From Callorhinus ursinus (Eukaryota > Chordata > Mammalia > Carnivora > Otariidae): 64,000 bases of DNA. This document shows positions 38,601-50,600 of this stretch, piece by piece. Each line of letters starts with the position of its first letter. Position 1 is the first letter of the stretch. The DNA is taken from assembly GCF_003265705.1 (NCBI RefSeq), contig NW_020313168.1, positions 5,401,862 to 5,465,861 on the forward strand. Direction: 5' to 3'. The notes under the pieces were generated by a model. That model was not told the DNA's origin. It made no database searches and worked only from the letters and a program-made list of their open reading frames with translations. The translations under genes were made by a program, and so were the position numbers.

Positions 38601-41600
38601 TTCTGTCCTCAGAGGGGCCCCCCTCATTCCTGAGCCTCTCCAGGAGAGTGGCGGAGCCAGAATAGCTCGTTCTGCATGTGGCGTTTACGCCACGTTCATG
38701 CAAAGCGGTACTACTTGATGTTGCTTATCGTTACCTGTTCGTGGGTATGAACAACTGAAGGAGTTCCACAAGATGAGCGATCCTGGTGATCTTGCTTTGT
38801 ACAAAGTAGACAGTGATGGAGACACTTTTGGGATCTCTGTGAAGAGCATCTTAAAAAAACACCCAGCTGCTGAGCATGTCTGCAGCCTGCCCCAGGGGCG
38901 TTTCCTGCCACTTCACAGTAAGCCACTGCACCCTGAATAATTTGTGCGTGGGAGTGCTTTGTTGGTCGTGCTCATCAGTTTTAAGCGTCCACACTTTTCA
39001 GTGACTTGTTCTGAAGTAGCTACTCTGGGTTGAGGACAGCTTTTAACAGTGGGAGAGCTTCTTTGTGCCTCTGTCTAGGTTGTGTATTGCTCCTCTCGTT
39101 TCTCGTCAATTTGCATAAAGGCCAGAAGACGAGAGCAATACTAGTAAGTTGATTTGTCCTTTAAAAGACCGAGAAGCCTTTCTGGAGAGCAGTTCATTGG
39201 CACTGTTGTATGGTAGTGTCTCTTCTGGACTATGATTCTCATAGCAGCTCTTGACCTGATGTGGTTGGGTTAATTCTTTTGTTTCAATGTGGTATGTTCT
39301 GGAAGAGAAGAGCTGCCGTCAGTGACAATGGGGCAGGAGTTCTGGCTGTGGCCGGGGTTGGGGGGTGGCCATGGGGCAGATTACATGGGGGGGGGGTCTC
39401 CTTAGGAACGGGCCACAGACGTATATTAAATAGGACAAGGAAAGCTAACATTTATTAATTTTAAAAATTTATTTAGCTTAAAGTTTAGAAAAGATAAATG
39501 TTTTAACGTCCTATTTTCCATATACCTTCATTGATGTTGCATTGTGCTCATAAAAAGGACAACGCTGGATTTTCTTTTAGCTTTTTTCATGTTCATAAGT
39601 GATGTTACATAACTTTTTACTTGTAGAAATCATACTGCGATCTGATTTTGAATCCTGTTTTTCTTAGCGTATTATAACGATTTTCCATGGTTTTATGTAT
39701 CAGTTCACAAAATTTAAAAAATACACGGTGGTCAACTGGACAGAGACACCACAGAGATGAGCAAAGGAGGGTAATAGTCCTCCTTAATGTCCCAGATACA
39801 CTGTTTAAAGCTTTCATGTTTTTACCTTTTTAATCTTATGGGGTGGGTGATACTCTCATTGTACAGATGAGAAAACAGGTCTGAGAGAGACCATATAACT
39901 TGAGCCATACTCATCTGATAGAAGGGAAGGGAGTGCTTGCCTATAAACCATGCCCTTTTGACTCCAAAGCTCGTGTTCCTTGAACTTTTCCATATCTCAG
40001 GAGGGCTAGTAACAGGATCATTTTACTTGGCTTTGGTGAATAGCTAATGTAATCTTACTTAATATGGTGCACGGTACAAAAGCAGAGTCCTGGGCCCCTG
40101 GGATAGACCGAATGAGCAGAACGTTAATTGAAGCAAATAGTCCTCTCCAATTTAGTAGATTAGTGGGGGCAGGAGAGTTTCCCATGTGGAAAGAGAAGGG
40201 ATAGTGGGGTTTTATCTGAATTTATCTTTCTTCTGCTTTGTATGCATAATTTAAAAAATAAAAACCCACACGGTGGAGATCTTTTTGCCTTATTCATAAA
40301 ATCGGCTTGAGCTATGTTAGATGAAGTAAAAGCATTTTACAACTGCACTTGAAGCCATTGCTTTAAAATTGAAGATCATTTCAATCATGTGATGACTAGT
40401 TGAGCTTTGTGTACATTTTTAAAAGGATTACTCTCAGATTTGAGTGTTAGCATATTTGAAGGGTTGACCTCTGGGTCTTCAGGTCACTGTTGCTTCCTTT
40501 TGTTTTTTTAAGATTCATTTATTAGAGTGTGCTCTCCGGGGGGAGGGGCGGGAGGAGAAGGAGAGAGACTCTCAAGCAGACTCCCCACTGAGTGAGGAGC
40601 CCAACCCTGCGGCTTAGTCTTATGACCCTGGACCCTGAGATCACGACCTGAGCTGAAACCAAGAGTTGGACGCCCAACCAGCTGAGCCACCCAGGTGCCC
40701 CGTAGCTGTTTCTTCTAAAGCAGTTCAAGATTGGCCAAAATTTTGGTAGTAATGGCAAGAAAAAAAGAGCAATGTTGGGGTACCTGGCTGTCTCAGTCGG
40801 TGGTGTGTGCAACTCTTGATCTTAGGGTCATAAATTCAAGCCCCACGTTGGAGCCTACTTAACAAAACAGCAATGTTACTCCAACGTTGAATAGTTTTTT
40901 TTAAAAAAAAAAGATAGTTGATTCGTGAACAACATAGGTTTGAACTGTGTAGGTCCACTTGTAGGTGGACTTTCTTTTGATAAATCTAATACAATGCCGT
41001 GAATGTATTTTCCATATGATTTTCTAAATGTTTTCTCTGCCCCAGCATATTTTATTATAAGAATATAGTATGTAGGGGCGCCTGGGTGGCTCAGTTGGTT
41101 GGGCGACTGCCTTCGGCTCAGGTCATGGTCCTGGAGTCCCGGGGTCGAGTCCCGCGTTGGGCTCCCTGCTCAGCGGGGAGTCTGCTTCTCCCTCTGACCC
41201 TCCCCCCCTCATGCTGTCTCTCTATCCCACTCTCTCTCAAATAAATAAAATCTTAGAAAAAAAAGAATGTATATAACTTAGATTATAACGTATAGAATCC
41301 AGGATGTACCAGAGAGGAGGTGGGTGGGCGGGATGGGGAAAGGGTACACTGATGAAAAAAGTTATAAAATCATTAAAAAAAAAAAAAAATACTCAAGGCC
41401 CCACCCCCCAGAGATTTTGATTTAGTAAGTCTGCACTGGGGCCCAGGAATTTGCTTCCGAGTTCCCAGATGATGCTAATTCTGCTGGTCCCAGGACCATG
41501 CTTTGACTAGCTCTACATAGTTTAATTATTTCTTAGCTATTTGTGAAGAGATGAAAGAAAATTAAAAGGCTTTGGCAAGGGGCGCCTGGGTGGCTCAGTC

Positions 41601-44600
41601 GTTAAGCGTCTGCCTTCGGCTCGGGTCATGGTCCCAGGGTCCTGGGACCGAGCCCCGCGGGCAGCCTGCTTCTCCCTCTCCCACGCCCCCTGCTTGTGTT
41701 CCTGCTCTCTCTGTCAGATGAATAGATAAAATCTTAAAAAAAAAAAAAAAAAGGCTTTGGCAAGCAGGAATGGCATACAGGTGTTTAATTGCTGTTCACG
41801 GGGTACGGTGGAGTATGTGAAGGCTGTAAGAAAGCAGAGGCTTAGGGCGCCTGGGTGGCTCAGTTGTTGGGCGGCTGCCTTCGGCTCGGCTCGTGATCCC
41901 AGGGTCCTGGGATCGAGCCCCGCATCGGGCTCCCTGCTCCGCGGGGAAGCCTGCTTCTCCCTCTCCCACTCTCCCTGCTTGTGTTCCTGCTCTCGCCGTG
42001 TCTCTCTCTCTCAAATAAGTAAATAAAATCTTAAAAAAAAAAACAGAGGCTTAGAAGGAGCCGTACTGAGGACAGCTTCACATCTTTCAATTTGAGAGTA
42101 AAGGCTGAAGAGGGAGAAATATTTGAAGGCTATTAACGTAATTTTCAGTGTTAAATCAATCTTGTATATCTGAGGTAACCCCACTTGGTTATGGTATATT
42201 ATTGTACTTTTTATACATTGCTGGATATCATTTGCTAATATTTAAGAATTTTGCATCTATTTGCATGAGGAAGTGGCTTATAATTTTCTTACAATGTCTT
42301 TTTTCAGGGTTTGGTATCAGGGTTGTACACACCTCATAAAACAAGTTTGGAGATTTTCCTCCTTATTTCTGAAAGAATTTATGTAATACCAGTATTTTTC
42401 TTTTTCAAATGGTTGTTGTAATTTACTAGTGAAACTATTGGGCTTAGAGTTTTCTTTGTAGGAAGGGTTTGTTTTTTCTTTTTTGGGATGGGATATAATT
42501 GACATAAAACATTAGTTTCAGGTGTACAGCATAATTTGATATTTACAGGAAGGCTTTTAAATTTTGTTGCTTGTTTTAAATTTAATTCCTTAATGAGATA
42601 AAGAGCTAGTCAGGTTTTGTTTCATCTTGTGTCCTTTGGATGAGTCTTATTTTTAAAAGGCATTTATTAATTTCATGTACATTGTTGAATTTATTGACAA
42701 AGTTTATAATATTCCCTTCTCATTTCAGTGTTTGTAGGATGTGTAGTGTTAGCCCCTATTAAGTGCCTAGTTAATGTGCTGATTGCAGTGAATACAGTTC
42801 TCTGGTTGTTAAAGATCTTACAGTGTATTAGGGTCCCTTCTGAGTATCAGAGGTCTTTAAATAATGTGGTAGATGTAAGAGATGTAGATCAAACAAAATG
42901 TGTGTCAATCCCAGGGAATCCCGGTAAGTTTTTTTTTTTTTTTTTTAAGATTTTATTTATTTATTTGAGAGAGAGAGAATGAGAGACAGCATTAGAGGGA
43001 GGAGGGCCAGAGGGGGGAACAGACTCCCCACTGAGCAGGGAGCCCGATGTGGGACTCGATCCCAGAACTCCAGGATCATGACCTGAGCCGAAGGCAGTCG
43101 CTTAACCATCTGAGCCACCCAGGCGCCCTCCCGGTAAGGTTTTAACGTTAAAACAGTTCAGTGCCTACTGTGCTATACACACATACATCAAATCTAGCTG
43201 TTAAGTAAAATAATTCAAGTACAGTATGAAATAAAGTTCCGTTAAATCCTTAGATGTTGCGTCTAGCACTGTAGCTGATTAAATATCTATTGAATTGAAT
43301 CAACCATGGGTTATTACCTAGGGAAAATGCCCTTTGGCCATTTGAGTTAATCCCAGGAAGAACCACGTGCCCCTTGGTGCCACTACCAGATTATTTGGCT
43401 GGATGTCACACAGGTCTTCTCCACCTTGCCCGTTCTCATTGTGTGGGTTGTTCCCTGCCCTGGGGACCAAGAGCTGTGCCTTGGAGATGCAGGGCTCTTG
43501 GTTTCAATGTTTCTTTTTTTTTTCTTCTTAAAGATCTACGTTTCAGTAATCTCCACACCCAACATGGGTTTTGAACCCACAACCGAGAGATCAAGAGTCA
43601 CATGTTTCACCGACTGAGCCAGCCAGGCGCCCCTTCATGTTTCTTCGCCTAGCTAGTGTTGGTATTGCCCCCCTGTAGGGACTAGAATGCAAGCATTTGG
43701 TAGGCCCAGTTTATGCTTGCTTGTAGAGGTTTTGTGACATTTAAATACTAGAACAGCAGTTTACTGAAGAGCATAGAAGGAAGAAATAATTCAGGGAGAT
43801 AAAGTGTTAGACTGAGAAGACTAGAGCAGGGAATTAATCTGCTGCCAAAATCCAGTTGCAAAATTCTTGGTCTTCTGAGCCAGGCTTTATGTCTTCTTGG
43901 GCTGAATAATTGTGTTACTTTATAATTTGTTTCTGTTTTGTTTTATTAATCCTTGATTCTACCTGACTTGTCACTGGTGGTTGTTGTCAGTCAGCTCTTT
44001 TGGAGAGATGGCCGGTTTGATGAGTTTTATCCCTGGGTTATGGTTAATACTTTAATGTGTGAGCGAAAGGGAGACCATTTGTCCTCTTTTTTTTTTTTTT
44101 TTAAGATTTTATTTATTTGAGAGAGAGAGAATGAGAGATAGCATGAGAGGGAAGAGGGTCAGAGGGAGAAGCAGACTCCCCGCCGAGCAGGGAGCCCGAT
44201 GCGGGACCCGATCCCGGGACTCCAGGATCATGACCTGAGCCGAAGGCAGTCACCCAACCAACTGAGCCACCCAGGCGCCCCCATTTGTCCTTCTCTTTAA
44301 AAGAAAAAAAAAAAAAGCTGTTCCTAAGTGAGGTTTGTATTCTCCTTTACCGGATTTCCATGTGTTGTTTCTTGGATCTTAGTGGCCTGGGGAAGGCTTG
44401 GTTCCCATTCCCTTGGTTCTCCTGTGGGTGTGGTGGAGAATGTGGTCAGACTTGCCTTGTCTGTCTCTTAGTCACACCGCCACCTTCCAGCAGTCTTTGT
44501 AGACAAGTGAAAACAATCTGGAAACACTTTTGAAATAGCAGGGGGTCTACCTCAGGACGCACAGCAGCTGCATTCCCTCTTCAGGTCCTTGAGACACGTC

Positions 44601-47600
44601 TTTTTTTTTTTTTTTTTTAAGATTTTATTTATTTTTGGCAGCACCAGCAGGGGGAACAACAGAGGGAAAGGGAGAACAGACTCCCCGCTGAGCAGGGAGC
44701 CCGATGCGGGGCTTGATCCCAGGACCCCGGGATCATGACCTGAGCCTTGAGGCTGTCAGAAAGCACATCTTGGGGTGTTCCAAGTTTTATGAAAATTGAT
44801 CTAGAATTTGTTTTTATTTGTTAGGTCCAAGTAACACATTACTTCTGGGTTGAAGATTTCTCTGTCTCAGAGGCACGCCTGGGAAAAGGTGCAGGCAGAC
44901 CACAAACTCTTATGCAGGGAGTTTGCTGCTTCGGTTTAGGAGCCCATTCTTGTTGGTCCCATGACTGACTTGGGTCTGCATGTAGATGCTGAGGAATGCT
45001 GCCTCTGCATGTAGAGAGGTGTTTCTTGTTCGTTGTCTTTTCAGGATGATTTTAGCTTCCGAGATAGGTATGTAAATATGAGTGAAGTAGCAAAGTACAT
45101 TTCAGGCTTCCTATTTGGAGACATTTTGTTTAGCCCAGGGAGAACCCTGAGAACCTCTGCTGCAGAGATTAGTGATCTCTGAGTCACTGTGCAGTGTGGG
45201 TGGCAGAAAACCCAAGTGACTGAAGCTCTCCCCTTCCGATGGGCTTTTTCCTGCAGTGTGGTTTCAGTCTTCTGTAAAGTTCCCAGTGGAACTTAGACTT
45301 CTGTGGAAGCAGTGGAAAGTTTGCTTATGTTCAGCACCTTGATGCAGAGGTGTCCTTATTCCAAGGGAACAAGAGTGATACATGGCAGTAAAGAGGTTTA
45401 TATTTTGCATAATTTTAGTTTTTTTAATTGGTGCTGTACTCTCTCTGCAGGAAAGCAGACTAATCCTGTGTAGCTGGTGAAATGACGTTTACTCTTCTCT
45501 TACTTTATATACCCATTGCCCCAAATGTCGAACTTCTTAAAATGGTGTTGATGGCATATCTGCCAATTATAAGACATCAGAACTGATGCACGAGCTCATC
45601 CTGCCTGCTAACAGTGTGGCTCCCTGGGGCTGGGGGGGGGTTGTGTGTGTGTGTATGTGTGTACATACGTACATACACATGGCACCTGCTGCCGAGTCTC
45701 TTCACAGATCCGAGTCCAGTTGCTAACTGTTGCATGGCTACCTCAGTCCACAGGATTTGTATTTCAGAACATTTGGCCAGCAAGCAAGACTCAGTTATTA
45801 CAAAGAGTCTTGCTAATTTGAGGAGTTGCTTAACAGTGTTTTATGTGAAGTGTTTCTCTGCGCTGTTGAGTACACTAGACATTTGAACATCTGTGGCTGT
45901 TTACGCTTAAATTAATGAAGATTTCAAGTGCTCAGTAGCCACATGTGGCTGATGGCTGCTGTACTGGACAGGGCCGCTGAGAGGGTTTCCATCATCACAG
46001 AAAGTTCTTTTGTTTTTTTTTTTTAATAAAGATTTTATTTTATTTTTTTTAAAGATTTTATTTATTTGAGAGCGAGAACGAGCGGTGGGGAGGGGCAGAG
46101 GCAGAGGAAGAAAAGAGAAGCAGACTCCCTGCTGAGCAGGGAGCCCGGTGCGGGGCTCAGTCCCAGGACCTGGAGATCATGACCTGAGCCGAAGGCAGAT
46201 GCTTAACTGACTGAGCCTCCCAGGCACCCCAAAGATTTTATTTTTAAGTAACGTGTACACCCAGTGTGGGGCTCGAACTCACATCCTAGAGATGGAGAGT
46301 CTCATGTTTCCCGGATTGAGCCATCCAGGTGCCCCATCACAGAAAGTTCTGTTGGACAATGCTCTTTAGGTTTCAGTAAATTAATAGTGGCTTTGTTTGC
46401 CTTTAGATATTTATAGAATGACTGTGCCCCTGATTTTTTCCTAAGTTAGTGAGCAACAGAAAAGTCAATATAAGTAGCAATGTTTGATTTATATTGGGTA
46501 ATTTACAAGGAAGTTCACCCCCACACACACTGGAAACTAGGAAAAACATAAGAGTTCTTAAGGGAAAGAAAGGTTTTTCTTTAAGCCCCTACCAACCTCT
46601 TAAAGGAGTGGGCAGTAATGGGTTTTCTTTTGGGCTGTCTTAGAGGTCAGTTGAATGTCAAGAGATCCGATTGGATGTTTCTGTGGAAAGTCAAATATAG
46701 TAATGGGAGTGTTGATGTTTTAATGTCACAGTGGGTCTGCCGGCAACACAAGTTCATCTCCTTTCTGCCTCTCATCCACTCCTACCAGCTCAGTCAGATT
46801 CTTTAGAATGGTAATGTGATTTGGCAGGTACTCCGTTAATGAATCACTTTTCCCTTTTCCCAGCTGGCTAGTAGAGGGGTGACGCCCTTGAACCTTGTGC
46901 AAAGACTGTCATGGAGTGCTTGTCAACCTCAGCATACCCACAGGGAATGTGGGTACGCTAAGTGCACATCTAAATGCACAATTTCTTTTTTTTTTTTAAA
47001 GATTTTATTTATTTGAGAGAGAGGATGAGAGATAGAAAGCACAAGAGGGAAGAGGGTCAGAGGGAGAAGCAGACTACCTGCTGAGCAGGGAGCCCGATGC
47101 GGGACTCGATCCCGGGACTCCAGGATCATGACCTGAGCCGAAGGCAGTCACTTAACCAACTGAGCCACCCAGGCGCCCTAAGTGCACAATTTCTGTGGTG
47201 AAGGGAGCTTCATGTGATCCTTAGGAGAAATATATTTTTGACTTGGTATTGGTTAGTAATGTTACTTGGACTTAAATCTAGGATAGGCAAGTCTTTGGGG
47301 TACGTTTGTAAGGGTTACTCTGCTGGCGCACGGTAGAGCTTGAGACCATTTGTTCCCGTGTGCCGTGTTTCAAGGATGTCAGGGGCAGGTCCTGAGCAGA
47401 GGTGGAAATGGTGGAGGAAAGTAGTAGAAAGTTCTATGATAGGAAAAAAATTTAAAGCATCTGTTGTTTGACAGATAGTTTCAGATCAGTTATGCAGATC
47501 CTTTTTCAGTGTGCTCACTTTATATTTATACATATATGTGTACATCTATATATATATTATTCTGTTTCATATGAATAACGAATAAGCCTATAAGAAAAAT

Positions 47601-50600
47601 CTTACCTGGTGGAGACCAGTGACAATTGAAACGATCTCTGATTTGGGGTGTTTCTGGCTGGATGTGTGTGTTTGTGTATAATGGGGGGAATCAAGGCATG
47701 GTTATGCCCTCCTCCCATTAGAATACTATGGCTCACTCAGAGGAAAATTTTTGTACTGCATTCTGCCCTTGTTTAGGCTGAAAGTGAAGAAACCAAGGAG
47801 CGTCTGTTTGAATCCATGCTCAGTGAGTGTCGGGACGCCATCCAGGCCGTTCGGGAAGAGCTCAAGCCCGATCAGGTAGGACTGTCAGCTGGCCCACCGG
47901 CTCTTGCTCCTGGCTGAGCTCCTTCTCAGTCTGTGTGTCTTGTTCCCGGGGCGGGGCGGGGGGGCGGTGGTGAGCCCAGTGGTCTGAGTGCATAGACTCT
48001 CAGCCAAGGTATTTTTAGATCTAGTGATGGGCTGACAAACGACAGAAGCCTCTGAACTCCATCAGGTTAAGAAATTTTCTCTCCATTCTGTTCTTCCTAA
48101 TGGGTTCATTTATTACCTGTGAAGCCTTTGGTTGCAAATTCATGGCTCCAGGTGGATTTTTCCAGTGCTCCCTTTTTCTAATGTCACTGTGATTCATTCG
48201 GGCATCTAGGCTGAAAACCTTGGGACTGTCTTTGTCTCTTTTTTCCCTATCACCAGCAATCCTACTAGCTCTCCCTTTGACTTCTCTCTCCACTTTTCCA
48301 TCCCTTGCCCCTGCCCTGTTTCTGATTAGCCTTTTGTCCTATGCCTGGACTGCCATGGAAGTCTGATGGCTTTTCCCGTCTTGGTCTGGGTTCAGTTGTC
48401 CAGGTCTTTCCGGCCGGCAGCAAACATGGGATCTTTCTAGATCCCATCTCCCAGGTCTAGAGCAGTGGGCTGCAAACTTTCATGATAATGCAACCCATAA
48501 GTAGAATTCAGCATGTACCTCTGATACATTTATTTATAAATTATATACTTATTCAGTAGAAATGAGGAAAATAGAAGTTCTCATTTTCTTCTTATACCCC
48601 ACTCTTCGGGTCATGTGCACCCTGCTTGAGAGCCTATTGTTAATAAGTGCAGTTCCAACTCCATGAGCCGGCATCTGTTTCCAGATCATACTTTGCTGCT
48701 CCTCTCCGGGTCCTCTGCCTCAAGCTGCTGTACCTACTGTCTTGTCACTATGCCTGTCCCATGCCCGTGCACTAACTACCCTGTCCTCCTTTCCCTCCGC
48801 ACACCGGGCTTCTCCTTGTCTCCCTCTTCACCCGTGCAGCCCCTGTCTGGTGTTCAGTGTCCCGTCATGGTTCGTCAGCTCTCGAGAAGCCTGCCGGCAC
48901 CGTCCTCGCCCCGCATCGCCCCGTGTTCTAAATACCTGGTACTTGGGGCTGTAGTTTTTGTTTGGTAGTTGATCACGAATTGCTTTTTAACATTTTGTAT
49001 ATTGTTTTATATTTTTCTGTCCTATTTTTTCCAAGATTATAAGCATATTCAAAGCAGGTATATAGTTTACCATCTGCCCATGGTGCCTCGAGTATAAAAG
49101 GTTCAATAAATATTTGTTAAGCTGTAGTCCAATTTCTTTTTCCCATTAAGCTGCCTTAGTATATTATACTCCCCTTCATTCACCTAATAGCTACGTACAG
49201 AGCTCTGCCCTCCATCATTCACCTTGAACTCAACAGCAGTTGCAGGGACACCTCACAGAGGGTAAGGAAGATGGTGACACGGCGTCTTAGTTTCTCTTGT
49301 GGCTGCTATAACATTACCACAGACTTAGTGGCTTAAAACAACACACATTTATTCTCTCACAGCTTTGGGTGGTTGTTAATCTAAAAAAGGTTCATAGCGG
49401 GGCCCCTGGGTGGCTTAGCCATTAGGTGTCTGCCTTTGGCTCAGCTCGTCCCACTTCCAGCTCCCTGCTCGGCGGGAAGCCTGCTTCTCCCTCTCCCGCT
49501 CCCCCTGCTTGTGTTCCCTCTCACTGTGTCTCTCTCTGTCAGATAAATAAATCAAATCTTAAAGAAAATTCATAGGACTGCATTCCTTTGGAAGGGTTTT
49601 TTTTTTTTAAGATTTTATTTATTTTAGAGGGGGAGAGAGAGGACGCGAGCAGGGGGAGGGGCTGAGGGAGAGGGAAAGAATCTCAAGCAGACTCCGTGCT
49701 AAGCGTGGAGCCTGACGCAGGGCTCAATCCCACGACCCTGAGATCGCGACCTGAGCCAAAGCCAAGAGTTGGATGCTTAACCGATGGAACCACCCAGGCA
49801 CCCCTCCTTTGGAAATTCTAAGGGAGGAATCCATTTCTAGCATTCCAAAGAATGCATTTTCCAATTTCTAGAGGCCACGTACACTTCTTGTCTTGTGGCC
49901 CCGTCCTCCATGTTCAGAGCCAGCAGCTTAGCACCTTCACTCCTCTCTGACTTCTACTTCAGTCCCAATACCTTCTGTCTGTCACTGGCCCTCCTGCCTT
50001 CCTCTTAGAAGGAACCTGTAATTATACTGGTCCCACCTGGATAATCCATGCTAATTAAGAGATCTTTAACTTCATCCCATCTCGAACCATGTGAGGTAAC
50101 ACCTTCACAAGTCCTGGAATTAGGACGTATGCATCTTTAGGAGCCATTGTTCAACCACAGAAGGCTGAGCTGGCAGCCTAAGGGGTTGGATCTCAGAATG
50201 TGGGTCTATGGAACAAACCCGAAAATGGTGCCATGGGCCATGGACTGTCTGCTGTTCATGCTTTGGGTCTGGACATGGGAGCAGTGGACAGGAAGCCTGA
50301 CTGGCCATTCTCTGAACTCTCCTACTTAAGTCCAGTTTTTAGATGCTGGTGACAACTGTGTGGCCTTGTTCTAGAATATGCCCAGGAGATCTTTGATATT
50401 TCAGGACCCCTAATTTACTAGAGCCTGTGCCTGTCTTCCCAGGCACTTTGGAGACCACACCATGGAATGAGGTGGTCAGAGCCAAGGGCGGGATCAGCTG
50501 TTTTATCTTTACCTTTATTGCTTTCCACAGAAACAGAGAGATTATACCCTTGAAGGGGAGTCGGGGAAGGTATCTAATCTTCAGTACCTGCACAGGTAAG

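Larger units (their letters stand above)
49283..50160. repeat. Ancient dispersed repeat split by two SINEs
   Basis: GTGGCTGCTATAACATTACC with GTGGCTTAAAACAACACACA (49290-49370) and CACCTGGATAATCCATGC, TCCTGGAATTAGGACGTATG, CCATTGTTCAACCACAG (50030-50158) are the two ends of one widespread mammalian repeat. I do not name the family. Confidence 0.5.

Noticed and set aside
42090..42560. Reverse-transcriptase-like wording as a possible coding L1
   Set aside because: The segment is short, diverged and interrupted by stops. It is a dead fragment in an intron.
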